DNA of 43,950 nt from CAYSYM01 sp964435115 (lineage in GTDB: Bacteria; Chloroflexota; UBA6077; CF-72). Below are positions 24,343-32,559 of this stretch, piece by piece (within the stretch, counting starts at the first letter, position 1; each line of letters starts with the position of its first letter). Under the pieces are notes generated by a model. It worked only from the letters and a program-made list of their open reading frames with translations. It was not told the DNA's origin and made no database searches. The translations under genes and the position numbers were made by a program. The DNA lies in assembly GCA_964435115.1 (NCBI GenBank), contig CAYSYM010000031.1, positions 1 to 43,950 of the forward strand. The letters are read 5' to 3'.

Positions 24343-26262
24343 TCAGGCGACCTGGACGGCGATCTCTGCCTTGATCTGGCGCCACGCCTCACGCGCGTCC
24401 TTGACCGACACCTCGTCCTCGATGGTCGAGATGTCCCCAGGATCCTGGTCCAGCACGACCGCCTTCAGCACCCGCCGCATGATCTTCCCGCTCCGCGTCT
24501 TCGGGAGCATGCGGACGAAGTTCAGGTCGCCGATCACGGCGACCGGGCCCATCTCCCGACGCACGGTGTCCAGGAGCTCCCGCCGCAGCGTGTCAGAAGG
24601 TCGATGCCCCTGCTTCAGGACGACGAAGGCGGCGATCACCTCCATGCGCACCGGGTCGGGCCGAGCGGTCACACCCGCCTCCGCCACGGCCGGGTGGCGG
24701 AGGAACGCGGTCTCCACCTCGATCGTCCCGACGCGGTGGCCGGCGATCTTGATGATCTCGTCCGCGCGGCCGCTGAACCACACGTATCCATCCTCGTCGA
24801 TCGCCGTCGCGTCGCCCGTGAAGTACACGTGCTGGCCCGGGATGCGCTGCCAGTAGTCGCTTCCGTATCGCTCCGGTTCGCCCCACAGGCTGGCCGTCAG
24901 GCCGGGGAATGGCCGCTTGATGACGAAGATGCCCTTCTCGCCCGGCCCGCACTCTTCCCCGTCGGGCGTCATGATCGCCGCTTCGATCCCGGCCAGCGGG
25001 ATGCCGGATGAGCCCGGCTTGGTCGGCAGCATCGCCACGCCGTACGGATTGCCGACGATCGGTCCGCCGGTCTCCGTCTGCCACATGTGGTCGAGCACCG
25101 GGATGCGATCCTGGAAGACTTCCTTCTGCAGCCACTCCCAGGCCGGCGGGTTGAGCACCTCGCCCGCGCACACCACCCGCTCGACGGAGCCGAGAGCGTA
25201 CTTCCGGGCCGGCGCTGTGCCGTGGCCCATGAGCATCCGCGCCGCGGTCGGCGAGGTGAAGACGCCGCTCACGTGGTTCTCCTGCACGACGCGGTAGAAG
25301 GTCTCAGGGCCCGGGTGGTCGAGCGCCCCTTCGTAGGCGACCGTCGTGCACCCGGCCAGTAGCGGCGCGTACACGATGTAGCTGTGGCCGACCACCCAGC
25401 CGATATCGGAGGTCGACCACCAGACGTCGCGGGGCTTCAGCCCGAACACCCAGCCACCCATGCTATGGATGTACACCTGGTAGCCGCCGTGCGTGTGGAC
25501 CGCCAGCTTCGGCTTGGCGGTAGTGCCCGAGGTCGCCAGGATGTAGGCGGGCTCGTTGGACTCCATCACCGTGTGGCTGGAGTCCTGGCCCTCAGCCAGG
25601 CCGAGGAAGTGCTCCCACCAGAGATCCCGGCCGCTCACCATTGGCACCTCGCCCTCAGAGCGCCGCAGCACCACGACCTTCTCGACGGACTCCACTCGTG
25701 CCTCGAGCGCCGCGTCGACCAGCTCCTTCAGGTTCACCGCCCTGCCCTTCCGCCAGGTCAGGTCGGTCGCGAACAGCGCCCGGGCGCCGGCCATCCGCAT
25801 CCGGTCGGCGAGGGCGCCACTGCCGAACCCGGCGAACACGACCAGGTGGATCGCGCCGATACGCGTGATCGCGAGCATCAGCGCGATCGCCTCTGGACAG
25901 GTGGGCATGTACACGGCGACGCGGTCACCCCGCCGGATGCCCAACCCACGGAGCGCCGCGGCCAGGCGCTTCACCAGCTCCAGCAACTGCGCGTACGTGT
26001 AGACCCGTCGCTCGCCCCGCTCGTTCTCGGCAACCAGCGCTGCCCGGCCCCCGTCGCCTCGCCCCACGTGGACGTCGAGGCAGTTGTAGCTCAGATTCGT
26101 CTCGCCCCCGACGAACCAGCGGAAGGTGGGCGGCTGCCAGTCCAGCACCTGCTCCCAGGGGCGAAACCAGGGCAGCCTGGCCGCGGCCCGTCCCCAGAAC
26201 GCTTCCGGGTTCTGTGTGGCGTCCGCCTTCCAGGCGCGGACGATTGGGTTGATCACTTCCAT
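24343..26262 (-). CDS. Acetyl/propionyl-CoA synthetase-like AMP-forming ligase
   Basis: Second AMP-forming short-chain acyl-CoA synthetase, 639 residues from ATG 26262. Core motifs are ILATSGTTAKPKLAVHTHGG, LDHMWQTETGGP, VWFSGRADEIIKIAGHRVGT and PKTRSGKIMRR, so it should be catalytically competent. The WWQTE pocket of Acs is MWQTE here, the first Trp being replaced, so acyl specificity may differ (acetate, propionate or another short acid). GGGGAGGTG lies 7-15 nt upstream of the ATG. It is divergent from the symporter pair and converges with the acs gene at 22162. Redundant synthetases near an acetate-type symporter suggest carboxylate assimilation. Confidence 0.9.
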   Translation of the reverse strand: MEVINPIVRAWKADATQNPEAFWGRAAARLPWFRPWEQVLDWQPPTFRWFVGGETNLSYNCLDVHVGRGDGGRAALVAENERGERRVYTYAQLLELVKRLAAALRGLGIRRGDRVAVYMPTCPEAIALMLAITRIGAIHLVVFAGFGSGALADRMRMAGARALFATDLTWRKGRAVNLKELVDAALEARVESVEKVVVLRRSEGEVPMVSGRDLWWEHFLGLAEGQDSSHTVMESNEPAYILATSGTTAKPKLAVHTHGGYQVYIHSMGGWVFGLKPRDVWWSTSDIGWVVGHSYIVYAPLLAGCTTVAYEGALDHPGPETFYRVVQENHVSGVFTSPTAARMLMGHGTAPARKYALGSVERVVCAGEVLNPPAWEWLQKEVFQDRIPVLDHMWQTETGGPIVGNPYGVAMLPTKPGSSGIPLAGIEAAIMTPDGEECGPGEKGIFVIKRPFPGLTASLWGEPERYGSDYWQRIPGQHVYFTGDATAIDEDGYVWFSGRADEIIKIAGHRVGTIEVETAFLRHPAVAEAGVTARPDPVRMEVIAAFVVLKQGHRPSDTLRRELLDTVRREMGPVAVIGDLNFVRMLPKTRSGKIMRRVLKAVVLDQDPGDISTIEDEVSVKDAREAWRQIKAEIAVQVA

Positions 26263-26672
26263 GCGCAGCACCTCCCCGGCACCCGAGCGCGGCTTCCCCG
26301 CCTGGCACGATGGTAGCAGGCCCCTCGGAGCCGCAGACAATCGCCCGACGCCCCAATTCGGCAGGTCGGTGGGGAGGCGTGCGTCGTGTACCAGTAGTGA
26401 TAAGCAAAGACGATCAATTGGATCGAGGGTGGGTGGCTTGTCGGGGAGGCGTGCGTCGCGTACTCTCCAGGTACGTTCGCGCTGCGCGGCTCCGGGGTTC
26501 AACGGGGAGCCAGCCTGGAGAGGTGGCGCCGACACGCTCAAAGTGGGGAGGAACGCGCGTGCCGTAGGAGCCCGTCGACTGTTCGCTGCTCGTATCCGGA
26601 GACGGATGTCTCTCGGTCCAAGCGTGGCGGGGCGGAGACCACCGCCTTGCCCACCACTCGAAGGGGGTACCC
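26263..26672. promoter_or_regulatory. 410-bp divergent region with direct repeats
   Basis: It separates the minus-strand acyl-CoA synthetase from the plus-strand symporter. A 21-bp unit, GGGGAGGCGTGCGTCGTGTA (26370-26389 plus a C), recurs at 26443-26463 with one change, 73 bp apart. Between the copies, CGATCAATTGGATCG (about 26411-26425) is near-palindromic. On the minus strand TTGTCT, 19 bp and TACCAT with a TGC extension form a weak promoter for the synthetase. The middle is AT-richer than its surroundings. These features suggest an operator region for an unidentified regulator. No gene is seen. Confidence 0.45.
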
Positions 26673-26990
26673 GTGGACCAATCGACTCAGAGGACGCCGC
26701 GGCCAGCAGCGGCGCCCACCGAGCGGTCAGAGCGCCTCCGCGCCTACTGGCGCGCGAACCTGACGCTCATCGCGATCTTAATGACGATCTGGTTCATCGT
26801 GGCCTACGTCCACGTGCCGTTCGCCAAGGCGCTGAACCAGGTCACCATACTCACCGGCTTTCCCGTAGGCTACTGGCTGAGCAGCCAGGCCTCCATCACG
26901 ACCTTCGTGGTCCTCATCTTCGTCTACGCGCTCGTGATGAACAAGGTGATCGACCCGAAGTACGGCTTCCACGCCGAGGAGATGGAGTAG
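26673..26990 (+). CDS. DUF4212 small subunit of a sodium/solute symporter
   Basis: Membrane protein of 105 residues with two TM helices (about 28-48 and 65-88) and the family features LRAYWRANLTLIAILMTIWF, then FGLxxxP-like PFAKALNQ, FPVGYWLSSQ and VYALVMNKVIDPKYG. DUF4212 proteins are always found next to VC_2705-type symporters, as here (9 bp gap to the next gene). It is needed with the large subunit in related acetate/pyruvate-type transporters by association. The start is GTG 26673 with GAAGGGGG upstream. Confidence 0.9.
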   Translation: MDQSTQRTPRPAAAPTERSERLRAYWRANLTLIAILMTIWFIVAYVHVPFAKALNQVTILTGFPVGYWLSSQASITTFVVLIFVYALVMNKVIDPKYGFHAEEME

Positions 26991-26999
26991 GAGGGGCGC

Positions 27000-28913
27000 A
27001 TGGCGAGCATTCCCTACGCCAAGATGTCCAGGGCGGAGTGGCGCGCCTGGGAGGCGAAGCTGTTCAAGGGCTACACGCTCTTCGCCGTCGGCCTCGTGGC
27101 GGTCATAGCGGTCGTGATGGCGCTGGAGCTCAACCTCGGCCTGCCCAGGCCGGCCATCGCCGGGTTCTTCATCCTGGTCAGCTTCTCCCTGTACGGCATC
27201 GTCGGCATCGCCAATTTCACCCGGAAGTTCGACGAGTACTACGTGGCGGGCCGCAAGGTCCCAGCCTTCTTCAACGGGATGGCCACCGGCGCCGACTGGA
27301 TGAGCGGCGCCTCCTTCGTGTCGATGGCCGGCGCGATCTGGCTGACCGGGTACGACTACCTGGCCTACATCATGGGCTGGACCGGTGGCTACGTGCTGCT
27401 GGCTCTCTTCTTCGCTCCGTACATCCGCAAGTTCGGCCAGTTCACGATCCCCGACTTCGTGGCGGTCCGCTTCTCCGAGCGGGCCAGGCTGGCGCGAGTG
27501 GTGGCGGCCATCGCTGCGATCGTCGCCTCGTTCACGTACGTCACCGCGCAGGTGGTCGCCGTCGGTCTCATCCTGAGCTACTTCTTCGGCGTCCCCTACA
27601 ACCTGGGCGTCTTCCTTGGCCTGGCAGGCGTCATCCTCTGCTCGTTCCTGGGCGGCATGAAGTCCATCACCTGGACCCAGGTGGCCCAGTACATCATCTT
27701 GATCGTCGCCTACCTGATCCCGGTCTCCATCCTCTCGGCCCGGTTCACCGGCTTCCCGATCTCGGAGATCATGTACGGCCGCGCAATCCAGGAGATCACC
27801 CAGCTCGAGCAGGCCCAGAATCTGCCCCTGTACGTCGAGCCGTTCAAGACCGCGCTTTCGAATCAGTCCTGGGTGGACGCCTCCAGGCAGCTCGGCCTGC
27901 CCGCGCCCGAGCTGATCGTCGTGCGCGACTGGGTCGGCACGCCGTACGGATTCCTGGCCCTCACGTTCGTGCTCATGGTCGGCACTGTGGGTCTGCCCCA
28001 CATCCTCATCCGCTACTACACCGTGCCGAATCCAAAGCAGGCGCGCATGAGCGTCGGCTGGTCGCTCTTCTTCATCTACCTGCTCTACTTCACCGCTCCG
28101 GCCTACGCCGCGTTCGCCCGCTGGGAGATGCTGCAGAACGTGGCTGGGAATCCCATCGCCAGCCTGCCCGGCTGGGTGGCGAGCTGGACGCAGACCGGCC
28201 TCCTCACGGTCGCCGACACGAACAACAACGGCATCCTGGACTTCTCAGAGATCCGGATCAGCCCGGACCTGATTGTCCTCGCCACGCCGGAGATCGCCGG
28301 CCTGCCGTACACCGTGTCGGCGCTCGTGGCGGCGGGTGGCCTGGCCGCCGCACTCTCCACCGCCGACGGCCTGCTGATGGTCCTGGCCACGGCCATCTCG
28401 CACGACATCTACGCGAAGGTCATCAACCCCAACGCGTCCTACGGCCGGCGGTTCTTGCTCAGCCGCGTCATGCTCCTGGTGGCCGCGGCGCTAGCCGCGT
28501 TCGCTGCCCTCCCGCGGCTGGCACTCATCGCGCAGATGGTCTCCTGGGCCTTCTCGTTCGCGGCCGCCACCTTCTTCCCGGTGATCCTGCTCGGGATCTT
28601 CTGGAAGCGCGCGAACGCGAACGGGGCGGTCGCCGGGATGATCGGTGGCCTGGTGGTGACCATCATCTACATGGCCGGGAACTACGTCGACCCCCGGTTC
28701 AACATCCTGGGGATCACGCACCTCGCAGCCGGGCTGTTCGGACTGATCGTCAACTTCGCGCTGACGATCGGCATCAGTCTCGCCACCGAGGCGCCCCCGC
28801 GGCACATCCAGGAGATGGTGGAGAACCTCCGGATCCCGGTCGGGGAGATGGGTGAGGAGCCGGGGGCGGCGCCCGGGGCCGCGCCGGCGCCGGCGCCAGC
28901 TCCCAGCCACTGA
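27000..28913 (+). CDS. VC_2705-family sodium:solute symporter
   Basis: Large subunit of an SSS-superfamily sodium/solute symporter, 637 residues with 12-13 predicted TM helices. Family blocks include YYVAGRKVPAFFNGMATGAD, WMSGASFVSMAG, LGGMKSITWTQVAQYIIL, TVGLPHILIRYYTVP and GGLAAALSTADGLLMVLATA. An EF-hand-like loop DTNNNGILDFSE lies at residues 406-417, in an extramembrane segment; the related proteins commonly have an acidic loop here. The substrate is likely a short carboxylate such as acetate, because acyl-CoA synthetases flank it; not proven. The C-terminal tail after residue 610 is an Ala/Pro/Gly-rich extension. ATG 27000 follows GGAGGGGC. Confidence 0.93.
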   Translation: MASIPYAKMSRAEWRAWEAKLFKGYTLFAVGLVAVIAVVMALELNLGLPRPAIAGFFILVSFSLYGIVGIANFTRKFDEYYVAGRKVPAFFNGMATGADWMSGASFVSMAGAIWLTGYDYLAYIMGWTGGYVLLALFFAPYIRKFGQFTIPDFVAVRFSERARLARVVAAIAAIVASFTYVTAQVVAVGLILSYFFGVPYNLGVFLGLAGVILCSFLGGMKSITWTQVAQYIILIVAYLIPVSILSARFTGFPISEIMYGRAIQEITQLEQAQNLPLYVEPFKTALSNQSWVDASRQLGLPAPELIVVRDWVGTPYGFLALTFVLMVGTVGLPHILIRYYTVPNPKQARMSVGWSLFFIYLLYFTAPAYAAFARWEMLQNVAGNPIASLPGWVASWTQTGLLTVADTNNNGILDFSEIRISPDLIVLATPEIAGLPYTVSALVAAGGLAAALSTADGLLMVLATAISHDIYAKVINPNASYGRRFLLSRVMLLVAAALAAFAALPRLALIAQMVSWAFSFAAATFFPVILLGIFWKRANANGAVAGMIGGLVVTIIYMAGNYVDPRFNILGITHLAAGLFGLIVNFALTIGISLATEAPPRHIQEMVENLRIPVGEMGEEPGAAPGAAPAPAPAPSH

Positions 28914-28927
28914 GCGACCCACGCGCG

Positions 28928-28963
28928 GGTGGAGCGGTCCGAGGCACCTCGGTCCGCTCCACC
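28928..28963. terminator. Strong hairpin after the symporter gene
   Basis: GGTGGAGCGGTCCGAGG (28928-28944) and CCTCGGTCCGCTCCACC (28947-28963) pair over 16 of 17 positions. It lies 15 bp after the symporter stop and 17 bp before the next start codon. No T tract follows, but a stem this long is likely to terminate or to stabilise the upstream mRNA. Confidence 0.6.
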
Positions 28964-28980
28964 GTGGGCGCGCTTCGTCC

Positions 28981-29238
28981 ATGCCCGACGGCCTGTTCTA
29001 CTTCCTCTACGTCACCACCCAGTTCTTCCTCTGGTTCATGGTGGGCCGAATTATCCTCGCGCTCCTGTCCGGCGGGCGGCGAACCTTCTTCACCGATCTG
29101 TTCCGCGTGGCCACCTTCCCGGTCTTCTGGCTGGTACGGCGCGTCACACCGGCGTCCGTCTCCGACAGCCACATCCCACTGCTGAGCCTGCCTCTCCTGT
29201 TCGCCCTCCTCATCCTCATCGGCCCCCCACCACGGTAG
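28981..29238 (+). CDS. YggT-like small membrane protein
   Basis: 85 residues, two hydrophobic helices (about 5-28 and 66-82) with a central FRVATFPVFWLVRRVTPASV segment. The pattern of helix, Pro-containing RRVTP loop and helix resembles half of a YggT-family protein (related to cell-division/potassium-associated membrane proteins), but similarity is short. It starts at ATG 28981 right after a strong hairpin, so it may be separately transcribed. Function unknown. Confidence 0.55.
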   Translation: MPDGLFYFLYVTTQFFLWFMVGRIILALLSGGRRTFFTDLFRVATFPVFWLVRRVTPASVSDSHIPLLSLPLLFALLILIGPPPR

Positions 29239-29370
29239 CTCGCTTCGGAGGCGCCGTGCTCCCCGCTACCGGCTGCGGCCACCCACTCTCTTGGCCTCGC
29301 CCCCTGGCATGGGGTGTGCGATCATCTGCCGTGAACGAGGCACACCGAGCGTGAGGTGAGGACGCGGACG

Positions 29371-29946
29371 ATGGAGTCGCTCGAGGCGGGCTTCGAACGC
29401 GACCTGCGCGCCTGGATGGCGCGCGTCTACGAACGGCGGGCGCGTCTGAACGGGCGCCGGCTCGAGCAGCGGATCCTCCAGGTGCTCGAGAGCGAGCGGC
29501 GCTGGCTGGTCCCGCTGACGATTGGCGTCCTCATCGGCGCGAGCGCGTCGCCCGTCGTCGGAGCGCCGGCTCTTCTTGGCAGCCTCGTCCTGCTGTATGT
29601 CGGCGCGCTCTACAGCGGGTACCACACCATGCGTCGGACGGAGCGCATGGAGCAGTCGCTCCGGGGTGGCATCGAGGCAGGCGTGGCGACCGAGGGCGCC
29701 TGGCAGGCGCGCCCGGCGCTCGGCGCCGACGAGCGCGCGCGCCTGATCCGCCTCATGAATCTCTCCCGCTCCGCCGCAGCCCCGTCCGTCCGGCCCGCCC
29801 TGCTGGCGGAGCTCAGCGAAGCGTTGAGCCAGGAGTCCCTGGCGGGGTGGCCGTTCCTGTGGGAGCTCCAGGACCTCCTGCAGGCAGATCCCGCGGCGCT
29901 GGCTCGAGAGCCCGCTCCCCGACGTGCCCTTCGAGCTGGCGCTTGA
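29371..29946 (+). CDS. Hypothetical two-helix membrane protein
   Basis: 191 residues, not recognised. An N-terminal charged helical part (FERDLRAWMARVYERRARLN) leads to two TM helices at about 47-62 and 65-80, then a cytoplasmic helical region (ADERARLIRLMNLSRSAAAP). GTGAGGTGAGGACG is a reasonable ribosome-binding region for ATG 29371. The 3' end overlaps the convergent hisG gene by 134 bp; either this ORF's tail or the hisG tail must be unusual. The overlap makes the last 40 residues doubtful. Confidence 0.5.
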   Translation: MESLEAGFERDLRAWMARVYERRARLNGRRLEQRILQVLESERRWLVPLTIGVLIGASASPVVGAPALLGSLVLLYVGALYSGYHTMRRTERMEQSLRGGIEAGVATEGAWQARPALGADERARLIRLMNLSRSAAAPSVRPALLAELSEALSQESLAGWPFLWELQDLLQADPAALAREPAPRRALRAGA

Positions 29947-30967
29947 GCGATTCGTAGATCCAGGACCGGTGCTCGAAGATGTAGCTCACCTGCGTGGCGG
30001 TCACCTCGCTCGCACCCACCCGGCGCAACGCTTCGACCGCCCGCAGGAGCAGCGATTCGTCCACCACCACCGTCACCGCAAACCAGCCGACGTCGGCGCC
30101 GGCCAGGTCCTTGGGGTAGACCCGCGCGACGGTCGGGCCGCGCAGCCCCGCCACGTCACCCGACACGTTCACCTGGCGGGCCACCGCCTCCGCGCTCTCG
30201 CCACGAATGTTGGCGGTCAGCGAGACATGGCGCCGCGATCGTAACGAGGCCTCGATCAACTCGAGCAGCGCCCGCGTGGCTTCAAGCTTGGCCGGCACGG
30301 CCTGGAGCGTGCGCCGATTCCCGATCAGGCAGGCTTGCGATGGCAGCACCGTGCCTCCGGCGATCGTCTTCAGCCGGTGCTCGCGCAGGGTCACGCCGCT
30401 CGAGGTGAGATCACAGATCACGTCGGCCGTGTCTAGCGAGGGCGCGGCTTCAAGCGCGCCGCTCACCTCGACGAGCGTGAAGGCGGTGATCCCGCGATCG
30501 TAGAGGAACTGCCGAGTGAGGTTGGCGTACTTCGTCGCCACCCGCAGCTCGCGCCCGGCCACCCGCAGCTCCGCCGCCACCTCGGCCAGGTCCGAGACGG
30601 ACGTGACGTCGACCCAGCCCTCGGGGACGGCCAGCACCAGCGCGCAGTGCTGGTACCCCAGTTCCGGGTGGACCACCACCACGTCGTCCTCCTCGGAGCG
30701 GTGCTCGGCGACGATGTCGAAGCCCGTGATGCCCAGATCCACCGTGGCCTGGTCCACCTCGCCGAAGATGTCCGCCGCCCGCTGGAAGACCAGCTCCACC
30801 GGTCCGGCTGGCAGCCCGCGCATCGACGCGCGGTACTGGCGCGGGTTGGTGCGGTCGACCTGGAGCCCGCAGGTGCGCAGGAAATGGAGCGTGTCCTCCT
30901 CCATCCCCTTCGACGGTAGCGCCAGGCGCAGCCGGGCGCGAGCGTCCCGGGTGAGGTGCGCACTCAC
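29813..30967 (-). CDS. hisG: ATP phosphoribosyltransferase, long-form HisG
   Basis: First enzyme of histidine biosynthesis: joins ATP and PRPP. Catalytic blocks LRLALPSKGMEEDTLHFL, VDLGITGFDIVAEH, ATKYANLTRQFL and CDLTSSGVTLREHRLKTIAG are present. A HisG_C-type regulatory domain (FAVTVVVDESLLLRAVEALR then RVGASEVTATQVSYIFE) makes it a long-form enzyme, which normally does not need HisZ. GTG 30967 overlaps the hisS stop as GTGA, so translation is coupled. At 384 residues it is clearly longer than the usual 285-300: there is an extra segment before the C-domain and a Pro/Gly/Thr-rich tail of about 35 residues that overlaps the convergent ORF. Confidence 0.93.
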   Translation of the reverse strand: MSAHLTRDARARLRLALPSKGMEEDTLHFLRTCGLQVDRTNPRQYRASMRGLPAGPVELVFQRAADIFGEVDQATVDLGITGFDIVAEHRSEEDDVVVVHPELGYQHCALVLAVPEGWVDVTSVSDLAEVAAELRVAGRELRVATKYANLTRQFLYDRGITAFTLVEVSGALEAAPSLDTADVICDLTSSGVTLREHRLKTIAGGTVLPSQACLIGNRRTLQAVPAKLEATRALLELIEASLRSRRHVSLTANIRGESAEAVARQVNVSGDVAGLRGPTVARVYPKDLAGADVGWFAVTVVVDESLLLRAVEALRRVGASEVTATQVSYIFEHRSWIYESLKRQLEGHVGERALEPAPRDLPAGGPGAPTGTATPPGTPGSTLR

Positions 30968-32532
30968 GCCAGCGCCTGCCTCAGCCACTGCACCGTCTCG
31001 GCCCGCGGCAGGCGCTGCTCCGTGCGCGCCCGCATGTCACGCACGACCACCATCTGTTCGGCGCGCTCCCGCTCCCCGAGAATGGCGACCACCGGCACCC
31101 CGGTGCGGGCGGCGTGCCGCAGCGCCGCCTTTGGCCCGCGCAGCCGCACGTCCTGCTCCACCACCAGACCACCCCCCTTGCGCAGCTCGCGCGCGAGGCC
31201 GAGCGCCTCAGCATAGTCCGCCACGCCCACGGGTACCACGAGGACGTGTGGTGGCGGCGCGGAGGCGGGCACCCCGTCGGGCCGGACCAGGTCGATCCGC
31301 TCCAGACCATAGGAGAACCCGCAAGCGGGCACGGGCTCGCGTCCCCCCAGCGCCCGAATGAGGTCGTCGTAGCGGCCCCCACCACACAGTTGCAGCGGCC
31401 CCTCCGCCGTCTCCACGTACACCTCGAAGACGAGCCCGGTGTAGTAGCGCAGCCCCCGGGCCAGACTGAGGTCCACCTCCCAGGCCGCCTCCTCGCCCGA
31501 GCGGCCGTAGGCGCGCAGGTGCTCCAGCGCCGCCGCCACCTCGTCCAGCGGCGCCGCGCTCAGCCCGCGCGCACCCAGCAGCTCACGCAGGGTGCGCAGC
31601 CGCTCCACCGGGCCGGCCGCGGCACGGAGCTGGAGGACGAACGTGAACGCCGTGCGCACCTGCTCGGTCGGGTCCGGCCGGCTGGCCTTGGCCAGCAGCC
31701 GCTGGACGATCTGGCCCGGCGTGCGTGCACCGCCCTCGAGGGGCAGGCTCGCGCGCCGCAGGATGTCGGCGGCGACTGCCGCCGCCTGCTCCGCCGGCAG
31801 CGCGGAGAGCGCCACGGGCAGGCCGCCGTTCTCCCCCACGCCCGCCAGCCCGTCGCGTGGGCCGCCGAGCAGCTCGACCACGCGCGCGACGGCCGCGTCC
31901 AGGCCCAGGCGCCCGCGCAGGAGCGGCTCCAGGTGGTCCAGGATGACGCCCTGGGCGTGCTCGTTCATGCCGAGCTGGCCGAGAAGCTGCAGCAGCACCC
32001 CCAGGTGGCCCACCACGAGCCGGTACGTCCGCACGCCGGCCGCTTCCAGCCCGGCGCACGCGAGGTGCAGCACCTCCGCGTCAGCGGCCGGGCCAGCCGC
32101 CCCGATCAGCTCCAAGCCCACGTGGGTGAACTGGCGGTAGCGACCCCGCTGCGGCTTCTCGTAGCGGAAGCTCGGGCCGCCGTAGTGCAGGCGCAGCGGC
32201 AGGCTCCGCCCCTGCAGCTCGTTCACGTAGGTGCGCATGACGCTTGCGGTGAGCTCGGGCCGCAAGCAGAGCCGCCGGTTCCAGTGCGAGAAGGTGTACA
32301 TCCTGGCCACGATCTCATCACCCGACTTGCGCAGGAACAGCTCGAGTGGCTCGAGGATGGGGGTCTGGATCCCCTGGTACCCGAACGTCTCGAAGCCCGC
32401 GCGCAGCCGCGCCTCTAGCTGGCGCAGGCGCGCGTCCAGCGGCGGCAGGAAGTCGTTCGTGCCGCGCACGCGCTGCACCGGTGCCGCGTGCGGGGCGAGC
32501 GGCTGCGGCGTCTGCTCGATTCGGGTGCTCAC
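30964..32532 (-). CDS. hisS: Histidyl-tRNA synthetase-like protein
   Basis: Class II HisRS fold, 522 residues from GTG 32532. Motif 2 is FRYEKPQRGRYRQF, motif 3 is CGFSYGLERI, and the C-terminal anticodon-binding domain is present (HVLVVPVGVADYAEALGLAR to the end). The histidine-recognition block normally written RGLDYYTG is RGLRYYTG here, and motif 1 is KSGDEIVARMYTFSHW. It is translationally coupled to hisG. Bona fide HisRS is the simplest reading, but a paralogue with HisZ-like or other regulatory function is possible because of the D-to-R change and the hisG linkage. A second hisS elsewhere in the genome would settle this. The start is preceded by a near-leaderless promoter. Confidence 0.8.
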   Translation of the reverse strand: MSTRIEQTPQPLAPHAAPVQRVRGTNDFLPPLDARLRQLEARLRAGFETFGYQGIQTPILEPLELFLRKSGDEIVARMYTFSHWNRRLCLRPELTASVMRTYVNELQGRSLPLRLHYGGPSFRYEKPQRGRYRQFTHVGLELIGAAGPAADAEVLHLACAGLEAAGVRTYRLVVGHLGVLLQLLGQLGMNEHAQGVILDHLEPLLRGRLGLDAAVARVVELLGGPRDGLAGVGENGGLPVALSALPAEQAAAVAADILRRASLPLEGGARTPGQIVQRLLAKASRPDPTEQVRTAFTFVLQLRAAAGPVERLRTLRELLGARGLSAAPLDEVAAALEHLRAYGRSGEEAAWEVDLSLARGLRYYTGLVFEVYVETAEGPLQLCGGGRYDDLIRALGGREPVPACGFSYGLERIDLVRPDGVPASAPPPHVLVVPVGVADYAEALGLARELRKGGGLVVEQDVRLRGPKAALRHAARTGVPVVAILGERERAEQMVVVRDMRARTEQRLPRAETVQWLRQALA

Positions 32533-32542
32533 GTGGGCCCTG

Positions 32543-32548
32543 AGTGTA
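32543..32548 (-). promoter_or_regulatory. TACACT -10 box of hisS-hisG, near-leaderless
   Basis: On the minus strand TACACT is followed by ten bases and then GTG 32532. The RNA would begin about three to four bases before the start codon. There is no ribosome-binding site in that space. This is the fourth example of this layout in the window. Confidence 0.5.
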
Positions 32549-32559
32549 CCAACGGGACC

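Noticed and set aside
26126..28855. Plus-strand ORF of 909 codons over the symporter
   Set aside because: It is the +1 frame shadow of the DUF4212 and symporter genes, low in hydrophobic residues and rich in Arg/Gly/His; it has no family features.
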